Assembly (NCBI RefSeq): GCF_040500525.1
Contig: NZ_CP159402.1
Location: forward strand, 1,859,501-1,923,500
Origin: Azospirillum formosense
GTDB lineage: Bacteria > Pseudomonadota > Alphaproteobacteria > Azospirillales > Azospirillaceae
Direction of reading: 5' to 3'
Length of the DNA stretch: 64,000 nucleotides
Position 1 is the stretch's first letter. Each line of letters begins with the position of its first letter. The position numbers and the translations under genes are program-made. Below, one piece after another: positions 39,556-49,600 of this stretch. A model generated the notes under the pieces. It had not been told where the DNA came from, made no database searches, and was given only the letters and a program-made list of their open reading frames with translations.

Positions 39556-40995
39556 ATGAACTTCACCAGCCTGGGGTTCCTGCTGTTCATCACGGCCTTC
39601 ACGGCGGGCTTCATGATGCTCGCCAGGACGCGGCTGTTCACGCCGCTGCTGCTGGTGTCCAGCTACATCTTCTACGGCTTCTGGGATTACCGCTTCTGTC
39701 TGCTGCTCGCCGGCACGACGCTGCTCGACTTCTATTGCGGCCTGCGCATCGCCGACGCGCCGAACCGGGCCACCGCGCGCATCTTCATGCAGCTCAGCCT
39801 CGCCACCAACCTGGCGATCCTGTTCTTTTTCAAATACTTCAACTTCTTCATCGACAGCGCGCAGGTGGCGCTGGCCTCGCTCGGCCTCGACGTCGGGCAC
39901 CGCACGCTGTCCATCATCCTGCCGGTCGGCATTTCCTTCTACACCTTCCAGAATCTCAGCTACACGCTGGACCTCTATCTCGGCCATCTGGAGAAGCCGG
40001 AACGGTCCCTGCTGCGCTACGCGACCTTCGTCGCCTTCTTCCCGCAGCTCGTCGCCGGGCCGATCGTCCGGGCGCGCGACCTGCTGCCCCAGATCCAGAA
40101 CGGCCCGCGCCACGACGTCAGCTTCGCCGTCCGCTTCGCCGGGCTGGAGAAGATCATCTGGGGCTATTTCCTCAAGCTCGGTCTGGCCGACAACGCCGCC
40201 GCCGTGGTCGACGCGCGCTTCGCCCAGCCGGAGTTCTTCAACGCGCTGAACCACGTCATCGGGCTGATCTGCTTCTCGCTCCAGATCTATGGCGACTTCG
40301 CCGGCTACTCGCTGATCGCCATCGGTCTGGCGCAGATCTTCGGCTACACGCTTTGCCAGAACTTCGCCCGCCCCTACTTCGCGATGGGCATGAAGGACTT
40401 CTGGCGGCGCTGGCACATCTCGCTGTCCACATGGTTCCGCGACTACGTCTACATCCCGATGGGCGGGGGGCGCACCCACTGGCTGCGCATCCGCAACCTG
40501 ACCATCGTGATGCTGGTGTCCGGCCTGTGGCACGGCGCCGCCTGGACCTTCGTCCTGTGGGGCGCCATGCACGCCACCCTGATGGCGGCGGAGGATGGCG
40601 TGCGCTGGCTGGCCAGGCGCAGCCCGCTGCGGCTGAGCGGCGCGCCGCTGGTCGTGGGCAAGCTGCTGACGGTCGGGCTGGTCTTCCTTCTGATCACCCT
40701 GACCTGGCTGCCCTTCCGCGCCGACGACATGCACACGGTGCGGACCATCCTGGGCATCATCGCCGAGGGCGACTTCAGCCTGCCGCGCGGGATGCAGCAG
40801 ATGAGCTACCTGGTCCGCGTCGCCCTGTTCGGCCTCGTGGTCCTGATGATCGACGCGATGATCGAGTTCGGGGCCGGGCGCCGCTACGCCGGGGTCAACG
40901 TCGTGGTCCGCTCCGCCGGCTGCGCCACGCTGATCCTGATGCTGCTGCTCTTCGGCAACTTCGCCAACCGATCCTTCATCTATTTCCAGTTCTGA
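39556..40995 (+). CDS. MBOAT family O-acyltransferase (AlgI-like)
   Basis: The 479-residue protein has about ten membrane helices and MBOAT blocks: FFKYFNFFI, PVGISFYTFQNLSY, MKDFWRRWHISLSTWFRDYV with the family Arg/Trp/His, and the active-site His in SGLWHGAAWTF. AlgI-type MBOATs carry acetyl groups across the inner membrane to acetylate exopolysaccharide or cell wall sugars. It is followed 13 bases later by an SGNH-like exported protein, the usual AlgJ/AlgX- or DltD-like partner, so the two form an acylation unit. The start lacks a strong ribosome site. The target glycan is unknown. Confidence 0.92.
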   Translation: MNFTSLGFLLFITAFTAGFMMLARTRLFTPLLLVSSYIFYGFWDYRFCLLLAGTTLLDFYCGLRIADAPNRATARIFMQLSLATNLAILFFFKYFNFFIDSAQVALASLGLDVGHRTLSIILPVGISFYTFQNLSYTLDLYLGHLEKPERSLLRYATFVAFFPQLVAGPIVRARDLLPQIQNGPRHDVSFAVRFAGLEKIIWGYFLKLGLADNAAAVVDARFAQPEFFNALNHVIGLICFSLQIYGDFAGYSLIAIGLAQIFGYTLCQNFARPYFAMGMKDFWRRWHISLSTWFRDYVYIPMGGGRTHWLRIRNLTIVMLVSGLWHGAAWTFVLWGAMHATLMAAEDGVRWLARRSPLRLSGAPLVVGKLLTVGLVFLLITLTWLPFRADDMHTVRTILGIIAEGDFSLPRGMQQMSYLVRVALFGLVVLMIDAMIEFGAGRRYAGVNVVVRSAGCATLILMLLLFGNFANRSFIYFQF

Positions 40996-41008
40996 GGGAG
41001 CCCGAACC

Positions 41009-41965
41009 ATGATCCGCCTTTTGGCCGCCGTCGGACTGATCCTGGGCATGGTGGTCGCCATGGACCGCGCGGTGGCGTCCTGGATGGGCGACACGCTCCT
41101 CCAGTCGTCGGACCGCTTCATGACCGTCTACCGCAAGGGACCGCCCGCCGACGTGGTGATCCTGGGCAACTCCCGCGCCGACAACCACTTCCCGGTGGAG
41201 GAGGTGCAGGCGCTGACCTGCGGCCGGGTGCTGAACCTGGGCATGGGCGGCGCCCCCACCACGGTCGGCGACCTGCTGTGGGAGGATTATCTGGACCGGC
41301 ACGGCGCCCCCCGCCTGCTGCTGGTCGAGCCGACGAGCGTGGTCGACGATCCCAAGGCGCTCGCCGACCTGCCGCTGCTGGCCTACTACTCGGAGCGGGT
41401 GGACGGCTTCATCCGGCAGGTCGACGCCACCATGTGGGCCTCCAACAAGCTGTTCAACACGCTGATCTTCAACAACAACCAGACGATCCGGCTGGCCTTC
41501 GACGGGCTGCACCCGACCGGCGACCGGACGCTGAGCGGCACCATGTCGCCCTTCCTCAAGGCCCAGCTCGAAAAGGCCCCGGCGGAGCGGATGGAGGGCT
41601 TCCAGCCGAACTGGGACGCGCTGGACCGCATCATCGGAACGGCGCGCGAGAAGGGCACGCGGGTCGCCGTGGTCATCACGCCCTTCTTCCCCGGCTACAT
41701 CGAGAAGGTGACCAACTTCGACGCCTTCTTCGAGGATCTGAAGGCCCGCCTGCCGCCCGACGTGCCGGTGATCGACACCCGCCGCGAGGTCGAGGACGAG
41801 GCCCATTTCGTGGACGCCCTGCACATCAACCAGGACGGCGTCCGCGTGATGCTGGCGCGGATGGAGGACCGGCTGCGCCCGCTCGCCGACTGCCCCGCCG
41901 ACACGGCCCCGGCCGAGGCCATCGCCCAGATCCGCACGGACACCCACACCGCCGCGCGGCCCTGA
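41009..41965 (+). CDS. SGNH-hydrolase-like membrane-anchored partner of the MBOAT protein
   Basis: The 318-residue product has an N-terminal hydrophobic anchor (IRLLAAVGLILGMVVAM), then an SGNH-type fold: VILGNSRADNHF fits block I with Ser in GNS, and DALHINQDG fits the C-terminal Asp-x-x-His dyad. Placement right after an MBOAT gene suggests that it transfers the acyl group to an exported polymer, like AlgJ/AlgX or DltD. GGGAG is the ribosome site within the short gap. A terminator follows, so the two genes form a complete operon. Confidence 0.8.
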   Translation: MIRLLAAVGLILGMVVAMDRAVASWMGDTLLQSSDRFMTVYRKGPPADVVILGNSRADNHFPVEEVQALTCGRVLNLGMGGAPTTVGDLLWEDYLDRHGAPRLLLVEPTSVVDDPKALADLPLLAYYSERVDGFIRQVDATMWASNKLFNTLIFNNNQTIRLAFDGLHPTGDRTLSGTMSPFLKAQLEKAPAERMEGFQPNWDALDRIIGTAREKGTRVAVVITPFFPGYIEKVTNFDAFFEDLKARLPPDVPVIDTRREVEDEAHFVDALHINQDGVRVMLARMEDRLRPLADCPADTAPAEAIAQIRTDTHTAARP

Positions 41966-41979
41966 AACCCCGCATAAAG

Positions 41980-42016
41980 AAAAGCCCCGCCTCCCGAACC
42001 GGGAAGCGGGGCTTTT
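41980..42016. terminator. Bidirectional intrinsic terminator
   Basis: An 11-bp stem (AAAAGCCCCGC with GCGGGGCTTTT) with a 15-base loop, flanked by A- and T-runs, lies between the convergent SGNH gene and the PBP1A gene and should serve both. Confidence 0.9.
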
Positions 42017-42034
42017 TCTTGGTCGAAGGCCCGG

Positions 42035-44542
42035 TCAGTAGAGGCCGCCGGTGCCCACCGTCGCCGCCGAGGGCGGTGCCGCCGGGGCGCCCCAGCCGCC
42101 CGGCTGCTGGGCCGCCGGATCGCCGCCGGGCACTCCGCCGGTCCAGCCGCCGTCCGCGGCGTGGGCCGAGCCGTCCAGCACCATCTGCGGCTGGTCGGGG
42201 TTCGGCTCGGTGCCGGGGATGAAGGCCTCCCAGATCGCCTTGCGCTCGCCGGGCTGGGCAAGGCGCCCGTTCTCCGGGTTGACGCGGACGAGGCGCAGGC
42301 CGCGCGGCACGCGGAACGGCGTGGCCGGCTGGTCCTTCAGCGCCACCTCCATCACGTCCTTGAACACCGGCACCGCCGCCGAGCCGCCGGTCTCGCGGGC
42401 GCCCAGCGAGCGCGGCTGGTCGAAGCCGATGTAGGTGCCGACGACGAGGTCGGGCGAGAAGCCCATGAACCACGCGTCGTGGCTGTCGTTGGTCGTGCCG
42501 GTCTTGCCGGCCAGCGGCTTGCCCAGCGACAGCAGCTTCGTCGCCGTGCCGCGCTGCACGACGCCCTCCAGCATGGAGACCATCTGGTAGACCGTGCGCG
42601 GGTCGTTCACCTGCTCCCGCGTGTCGGCGACGGCGGGAACGGCCAGCCCGTCGCTCCAGGCCACCTGGTTGCAGGAAGCGCAGGGGCGCGTGTCGTGGCG
42701 GAAGATGGTCTTGCCGTTGCGGTCCTGCACCCGGTCGATGAAGGTCGGGCCGACCCGCTTGCCGCCGTTGGCCAGCATGGCGTAGGCGGTGGCGAGGCGC
42801 AGCACCGTCGTCTCGCCCGCGCCGAGCGACATCGGCAGATAGGGCTGGAGGTTGTCGGTGATGCCAAAATTCTCGGCCACCGCCTTCACCTTGTCCATGC
42901 CGACGGCCTGGGCCAGACGGACGGTCATGACGTTCCGCGACTTCTCGATGCCGGCGCGCAGCGGCGTCGGGCCATAGAACTCGTGGCTGTAGTTCTCCGG
43001 CCGCCAGATCGGCTGGCCATGGCCGGGGTCGTATTCGAACGGCGCGTCCATCACCAGCGAGGACGGGGTGAAGCCCTGGTTCAGCGCCGCCAGATAGACG
43101 AAGGGCTTGAAGGAGGAGCCCGGCTGCCGCATCGCCTGGGTGGCGCGGTTGAAGGAACTCATGTGCGGGGAGAATCCGCCGACCATGGCGAGCACGCGGC
43201 CGGTGTGCGGGTCGAGCGCGACCAGACCGCCCTGCACCGCCGGGACCTGCCGCAGCGCGTAGGTGCCGGCGGGCGGCTCCTTGCCCTTCTCGTCCTTGCC
43301 GGCGGCCTCGACCAGGATCAGGTCGCCCAGCTTGGCGACGTCGGAGGGGCGGCGGATCTCCGGGCCCAGCCGGTTGTCGTCGCGCTGCGCCCGCGCCCAG
43401 CGCAGCTCGGCCAGCGGCACCCGGCCGCGCGAGCCGTCTGGCAGGCCGATGTCGAGCGCCCCCGCCTCGTCGTCCTTCAGCACGACCGCCAGATGCCAGC
43501 CCTCGGAACCGGGAGGCGGCGCCATGGAGGCGAGCTTCTTCGCCCAGTTGTCGAAATTCTCCATCTTGCCGACCGGACCGCGGTAGCCGTGGCGGCGGTC
43601 GTACTGGATCAGCCCGGTGCGCAGCGCCTTGGTCGCCGCCTGCTGGAGCACCGGGTCCATGGAGGCGCGGACCGACAGGCCGCCCTCATAGAGCGCCTGC
43701 TCGCCATAGAGTTTCACCAGCTCGCGCCGGACCTCCTCGGCGAAATACTCCGACGTCACATACTCCTGCTCGTCGCGCTTGCGCACGACCAGGGGCTTGG
43801 ACTGGGCGATCTTGGCTTCCTCGGGGGTGATGTGCCCGTCCTCGGCCATGCGCCCGATCACCCAGTTGCGCCGCGCCATGGCGGCGTCGCGCTGGCGCTC
43901 CGGGTGGTAGTTGCTGGGCGCCTTGGGCAGGGCCGCCAGATAGGCCGCCTCCTCGATGTCCAGCTCGTCCAGCGCCTTGTTGAAGTAGTTCAGCGCCGCC
44001 GCCGCCACGCCGTAGGAGCGGTAGCCCAGGAAGATCTCGTTCAGGTACAGCTCAAGGATGCGGTCCTTGCTGAAGGCCCGCTCGATGCGGACCGCCAGGA
44101 TCGCCTCCTTGATCTTGCGCGAGAAGGACACCTCGTTGGTCAGCAGCATGTTCTTGGCGACTTGCTGCGTGATCGTCGAGGCGCCCATCGGCCGGCGGTC
44201 GCGGCCGAGATTCTCCACGTTGGTCAGGATGGCGCGGGCGATGCCGACGGGATCGATGCCCTTGTGGTCGTAGAAGTTCTTGTCCTCGGCGGACAGGAAG
44301 GCGTTGGTCACGCGCTTCGGCATGGCGTCGATGGGGACGAACACGCGCTTTTCCGACGCGAACTCCGCCAGCAGGCGTCCGTCGCCCGCATGGACGCGGG
44401 TGGTCACCGGCGGTTCGTAGTTGGCGAGCTTGGTGTAGTCCGGCAGTTCGTGATCGTAATGGTCCAGCATGTAGACCAGCCCTCCCGCCCCGGCCAGGGC
44501 GAGGATCACGACGGCCATCAGGGCGGACAGAATAAAGCGCAT
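42035..44542 (-). CDS. mrcA: Penicillin-binding protein 1A (bifunctional glycosyltransferase/transpeptidase)
   Basis: The 835-residue class A PBP polymerises and cross-links peptidoglycan at the outer face of the inner membrane. After one N-terminal membrane helix, the GT51 domain shows SAEDKNFYDHKG and GASTITQQVAKN. An OB-like insert follows, then the transpeptidase domain with the SxxK motif (GSSFKPF), SRN and KTG (GKTGTTND). A Pro/Gly-rich tail of about 50 residues ends the protein. The start at 44542 follows GGGAACC. It lies 240 bases downstream of an amidase gene on the same strand, a common pairing in alphaproteobacteria. Confidence 0.96.
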   Translation of the reverse strand: MRFILSALMAVVILALAGAGGLVYMLDHYDHELPDYTKLANYEPPVTTRVHAGDGRLLAEFASEKRVFVPIDAMPKRVTNAFLSAEDKNFYDHKGIDPVGIARAILTNVENLGRDRRPMGASTITQQVAKNMLLTNEVSFSRKIKEAILAVRIERAFSKDRILELYLNEIFLGYRSYGVAAAALNYFNKALDELDIEEAAYLAALPKAPSNYHPERQRDAAMARRNWVIGRMAEDGHITPEEAKIAQSKPLVVRKRDEQEYVTSEYFAEEVRRELVKLYGEQALYEGGLSVRASMDPVLQQAATKALRTGLIQYDRRHGYRGPVGKMENFDNWAKKLASMAPPPGSEGWHLAVVLKDDEAGALDIGLPDGSRGRVPLAELRWARAQRDDNRLGPEIRRPSDVAKLGDLILVEAAGKDEKGKEPPAGTYALRQVPAVQGGLVALDPHTGRVLAMVGGFSPHMSSFNRATQAMRQPGSSFKPFVYLAALNQGFTPSSLVMDAPFEYDPGHGQPIWRPENYSHEFYGPTPLRAGIEKSRNVMTVRLAQAVGMDKVKAVAENFGITDNLQPYLPMSLGAGETTVLRLATAYAMLANGGKRVGPTFIDRVQDRNGKTIFRHDTRPCASCNQVAWSDGLAVPAVADTREQVNDPRTVYQMVSMLEGVVQRGTATKLLSLGKPLAGKTGTTNDSHDAWFMGFSPDLVVGTYIGFDQPRSLGARETGGSAAVPVFKDVMEVALKDQPATPFRVPRGLRLVRVNPENGRLAQPGERKAIWEAFIPGTEPNPDQPQMVLDGSAHAADGGWTGGVPGGDPAAQQPGGWGAPAAPPSAATVGTGGLY

Positions 44543-44782
44543 GACGGTTCCCAGACAGGCATGGCGGCGGTCCCGCCGACTTCGTCCGGGACAGAGACCG
44601 GGAAGACGCGGAACCATCCGATGGGCGGCATCCTACACCGCGAGGGGCGGCAGTCCGACTCCCTCGCAGCCATGTCAGGAAAATGTGACGGCCACAAGGC
44701 GCATGCAAGAAAGTGGTGAACGGGTAAGGCGTATGCCCGCCCGCCTCCGGCCGCATGGCTGCGGTTTAGATTCGACCGGGTC

Positions 44783-46090
44783 TCAGCTCTTCTGCGCGCC
44801 GGTCAGCCATTTGAAATAGGCGTCGATGGTGCGGACCATGCCGCGGCCCAGCTTCTCGCGGTGCGCCGACTTGCTCAGCAGGCTGACGTCCTGGGGGCTC
44901 GACAGATAGCCCATCTCGACCAGCGCGGACGGCATGTCCGGCGCGGTCAGCACGGCGAAGCCGGCCTGACGGTGCGGCTTGTTGGGGATCAGCTTGACCT
45001 CGCGGCCAAGATGCTCCAGCGCCATGTTGGCGAACCGCTTGGAGTGGTTCATCGTGTCGCGCTGGGCGAGGTCGATCAGGATCGAGGCCACCAGATCGTT
45101 CTCGGAGGACAGGTCCATGCCGGCCAGGGCGTCGGCCCGGTTCTCCTTGGCGGCCAGCATCTCCGCCTCGCGGTCGGACGCCCGGTCGGACAGGGTGTAG
45201 ATGGACAGGCCGCGCATGTTGGCGGACCCGATGCTGTCGGCGTGCAGCGACAGGAACAGGTCGGCGTTGGACTCCCGCGCGATGGCGACGCGGTCGCGCA
45301 GGCGGATGAACACGTCCTTGTCGCGGGTCAGCCGCACCCGGTAGCGGCCGCTTCCTTCGAGCTGGCGCTTCAGCTCGCGCGCCATCGCCAGCGTGATGTC
45401 CTTCTCGTACACCCCGCCGACGCCGACCGCGCCGGGATCGACGCCGCCATGGCCGGGATCGACGACGATCATCGGCTTCTCCGGCACCGGCGCCGCCCGC
45501 GGCGGGACCGGCGGCGGCAGGGCCGCGGCAACCGGCACGATGGGGTCCCGCTTGGCCGGCGGGCGCGCCGCCTCGCGGCTCACCGACGCGGTGCTGGTGG
45601 TGGCGGCGACCGGGGCGGAGGCGGCGAACTGCGCCGGGGTGGTGCGGGCGATGTCGAGGACGAAGCGCGGCTTGAAGCCGTCGCGCGGCGGGATGAGGTA
45701 GGACTCGACCACCCGCGCCGGCCCGTCGGTCTCCACCACGAGGCGGGAGGCGCCGCCGTCGCGCCCCTCGAAGCGGTAGCGGGCGACCAGCCCCTTGCCC
45801 GCCATCACCGTGTTGCCGCCCGGCCAGCTCACGTCGGGCAGATCGACCACGACGCGGTAGGGCGAGCCGTGCACCGACACGGTGAAGGGCACCGAGTCGG
45901 TGAGTTCCAGAACCAGCCGCGTCTTGTCGGGATGCAGGCCCAGCCGCGCGTTCAGTACGGACACCCGCTCCTGCACCGGCGGCGGAAAGGGCAGCGCCGC
46001 GGTGGTCTGGGCCCGCGCCGGAGCGCACGGCAGGGCGACCGCCCCCAGAAGGGCGCCCAGCGCAGCGACAATCGCGAGCAATCGGGGCAT
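44783..46090 (-). CDS. N-acetylmuramoyl-L-alanine amidase with AMIN domain (AmiC-like)
   Basis: The 435-residue product has a signal peptide (to about ARAQ), an AMIN domain (about 40-150) that targets the septal wall, a Pro-rich linker and a zinc-dependent Amidase_3 domain with ligands in VVDPGHGGVDPG, YEKDITL (Glu) and SLHAD, and the catalytic Glu in ALVEMGYLSS. It cuts the amide between muramic acid and the stem peptide during daughter-cell separation. Start at 46090 because GGTGGAA precedes it. Activity is probably controlled by an EnvC- or NlpD-like partner not seen here. It is divergent from rne. Confidence 0.94.
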   Translation of the reverse strand: MPRLLAIVAALGALLGAVALPCAPARAQTTAALPFPPPVQERVSVLNARLGLHPDKTRLVLELTDSVPFTVSVHGSPYRVVVDLPDVSWPGGNTVMAGKGLVARYRFEGRDGGASRLVVETDGPARVVESYLIPPRDGFKPRFVLDIARTTPAQFAASAPVAATTSTASVSREAARPPAKRDPIVPVAAALPPPVPPRAAPVPEKPMIVVDPGHGGVDPGAVGVGGVYEKDITLAMARELKRQLEGSGRYRVRLTRDKDVFIRLRDRVAIARESNADLFLSLHADSIGSANMRGLSIYTLSDRASDREAEMLAAKENRADALAGMDLSSENDLVASILIDLAQRDTMNHSKRFANMALEHLGREVKLIPNKPHRQAGFAVLTAPDMPSALVEMGYLSSPQDVSLLSKSAHREKLGRGMVRTIDAYFKWLTGAQKS

Positions 46091-46664
46091 CCGTTCCACC
46101 AAAAACCACAAACCGGCAAAGCCAGCGCCCAGCTATAGCGCAGCGAAATCAAGGCGCTCAACCGTGGTGTCCGGGCGCGTGGCGGAATTGTCGGCGAGGG
46201 TGCCGTTCGTGCAACAGTGCCCCGCTCCGCCCCCACCCCGGCGGAATGCCGCCGAACCGGATGCGGCGGACCGCAACTTTCGCCGAATTCCACGTTGTGC
46301 ATGGTTTCGTGCTTGTCTATGGTAGCTCTGCGACATACCGCGACCCACCAGCCCACTCTTCCGAGAGGTTTCTCTTTGGAGTGGCTGTGGGCGTCGCCCG
46401 CGGACCCCCACGGCCGAAATTTACATCATCGGGCGCGGTCCGGGGCGTGACGCTTATGGGTTGCCGGTGGATTGGGACGAAACCTCGAAGCTGGTGCCGG
46501 CCGCAAGGCCGTAACCCGGAGGCCGAAGCCCGACCCGTCCTGGCTGCTTCGTCAGCGCCGTTCGACGGGTTAGGGGCCGGTTCCGCAGGCTTCGCTCACA
46601 ACGATGACGCGCCCTGGCGGCTTGTCCGTCGCGCGGGCGGCCTGGGGCGTCATGGGGATCTTGT
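46091..46664. other. Long leader region of rne and divergent promoter region
   Basis: This 574-base gap contains no convincing gene. A plausible promoter for rne (TTGTGC, 17 bases, TATGGT at 46295-46323) would give a leader of about 330 bases. A long structured leader is the feature through which RNase E controls its own message in other bacteria. Confidence 0.5.
46295..46323 (+). promoter_or_regulatory. Candidate sigma-70 promoter of rne
   Basis: TTGTGC and TATGGT are separated by 17 bases, upstream of rne on the plus strand. Match by eye, with half the -35 positions fitting. Confidence 0.4.
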
Positions 46665-49600
46665 ATGGCCAAGCGCATGCTGGTGGACGCCACGCACCCG
46701 GAGGAAACCCGGGTCGCCGTGGTCAATGGGAACAGACTCGAAGACCTCGACTTCGAAATCGCCACCCGGAAGCAACTCAAGGGCAACATCTACCTTGCCA
46801 AGGTGACCCGGGTCGAGCCGTCGCTGCAGGCGGCCTTCGTGGAATATGGCGGGAACCGCCACGGCTTCCTCGCCTTCTCGGAAATCCATCCCGACTATTA
46901 CCGCATCCCGATCGCCGACCGTGAGGCCCTGCTGGCCGAGGAGCGCCGGCTGGAGGAGCAGGCCGAGGCCCGCGCCGAGGCCGCCGCCGACGGCGCCGTG
47001 ATGGCCGAGCCGATCCGCCCGGACGTGGTGGTCGAGGAAAACTCCCCGATGCCCGGCTCCTACGCCGAGGCCGAGGGCGACGGCTTCGAGGGCGATGTCC
47101 CGGCCTTCGCCACGGACGCCGGTTCGGACGGTGGTTCGGACGAGGCCGCGGACTCGGACGAGGCTCCGGAAGGCGCCGCTCCGGCCGAAAGCCCGGACGT
47201 CATCGGCGGGGACGAGGTCGAGGAGGCCCACCGCCGCCGCGCCCGCCCGCTGCGCAGCTACAAGATCCAGGAGGTCATCAAGCGCCGGCAGGTCATGCTG
47301 GTCCAGGTGACCAAGGAGGAGCGCGGCAACAAGGGCGCGGCTCTGACCACCTACCTGTCGCTGCCCGGCCGCTACTGCGTGCTGATGCCCAACACGGGCC
47401 GCGGCGGCGGGATTTCCCGCAAGATCACCAACCCGGCCGACCGCAAGCGCCTGAAGGAGATCCTGTCCGATCTCGACATTCCGGAAGGCATGGCGGTCAT
47501 CCTGCGCACCGCGGGGCTGGAGCGCTCCAAGCAGGAAATCAAGCGCGATCTCGAATATCTGCTGCGCCTGTGGGACGACATCCGCGTCCAGACGCTGAAG
47601 TCCTCCGCGCCCTGCCTCATCTATGAGGAGGCGAACCTCATCAAGCGCTCGATCCGCGATCTCTACACCGACGACATCGACGAGATCTGGGTGGAGGGCA
47701 GCGCCGGCTTCAACACCGCGCGCGACTTCATGCGCATGATGATGCCGAGCCACAGCAAGCGCGTCATGCAGTACCAGGACGACACGATCCCGCTGTTCCA
47801 CCGCTATCAGGTGGAAACGCAGATCGACGCGATCCACAGCCCGGTCGTGCAGCTCCGCTCCGGCGGCTACATCGTCATCAACCCGACCGAGGCGCTGGTC
47901 TCCATCGACGTCAACTCGGGCAAGTCGACGCGCGAGCGCAACATCGAGGAAACGGCCTACAAGACCAACCTCGAAGCCGCCGACGAGGTGGCGCGCCAGC
48001 TCCGCCTGCGCGACCTCGCGGGCCTCATCGTGATCGATTTCATCGACATGGAGGAGCCCCGCAACAACGCCGCGGTGGAGCGCCGCCTGAAGGAGGCGAT
48101 GAAGAACGACCGGGCGCGCATCCAGCTCGGCCGCATCTCCGCCTTCGGCCTGCTCGAGCTGTCGCGCCAGCGCCTGCGCCCGTCGCTGCTGGAGACCAAC
48201 TTCGAACGCTGCCCGCACTGCTCCGGCACCGGCGTCATCCGCTCGGTGGAGTCCGCCTCGCTGCACGTTCTGCGCGCCATCGAGGAGGAGGGCATCCGCA
48301 AGCGGTCGTCGGAGATCACCGTCTTCGTGCCGACCCGCATCGCGCTCTACATCCTCAACCAGAAGCGCGGCGAGCTGACCAAGATCGAGGACCGCTACCG
48401 GTTCCGCGTCATGGTCCAGGCCGACGACACGCTAATCGCGCCGGACCTGCGGCTTGAGCGCGTCAAGGCCCGCACGCCGGAAGACGACGTGCCGCTGGTC
48501 AGCGCCGAGCGCGTCCTGGCCGAGACCGACCGCTTCCTGGCCGCCGAGGCCGAGGAGGCCGAGGAGGAGGCGTCCGTCGCCGAGGCCGTCGAGGCCGCCG
48601 GCGCCGCCGGGGCCGAGGTTGCGGACCGCGCCGACGCCGCCGGGGAGAGCGAGGGCGACCGCCGCCGCCGCCGCCGCCGCCGCCGTGGCCGCGGGCGCGA
48701 CCGCGAGGATGGCCGCGCGCCGTTCGGCGAGTCCGCCGAAGCCTCCGACGAGGCGACCGAGGGTGACGAGATCGAAGCCGAGGCCGCCGCCGACGCCGAC
48801 ATCGATGAGACGGCGGTCGACGAGGAAGCGATCGAGCGCGCCCAGATCGACGCGCCGGAATTCGTCATCAACGACGTCGATGTCGGTCCCGCCCACCTCG
48901 AGGACGACGAGGACGAGGACACCGATCTGGCCGCCTCCGAGGCGGAAGACGGCGCCGATGCCTTCGAGGCCAACGGTGACGGGAATGGCGAGCGCAAGAA
49001 GCGCCGCCGCGGCAAGCGCGGTGGTCGCCGGCGGTCCCGCCAGCGCGAGGGCCTGGAGGCCGGCGAGGGTCTGCCCGCCGACGGCGCCGAAGGCGAGGCG
49101 GAAGGCGAGTCCTTCCCGACCGCCGTCGAGGCCGGCCGCGCCGTCAATCCGCCGGAACTGCCGGCGGACATGGAGCCGGTCGAGTTCGACTGGGTGCTGA
49201 CCAGCGCGGTGGCCGCCGAGGACGCTCCGGAAACCACGGCGGACACCGCCGCGGAACCGGCCGTCGAGGAGGCCGTCCCGGTGGCGGAGGAGGCTCCGGC
49301 CCGCAAGCCGCGCCGTGGCCGCGCCAAGGCGACCGCCGCCGAGGCTGCCGAAGCGGTGACGGCGGAGCCGGAAGCGGCCCCCGCCAAGCCGAAGCGCGCC
49401 GCGAAGGGCGCCGCCAAGGGTGGCAAGGCCGCTCCCAAGGCCGCCGCTCCGGAGGAAACCGCTCCGCCGCCGGCCAAGCCGTCGCGCAGCCGCAAGGCGA
49501 AGACCGTGGCCGCCGAGGCCGCCCCTGCCCCGGCGCCGGTTGCGGCCCCGGTCGCCGAGGAGGCGAAGAAGCGCCCGGCGCGCAAGCGCAAGACCGCGGC

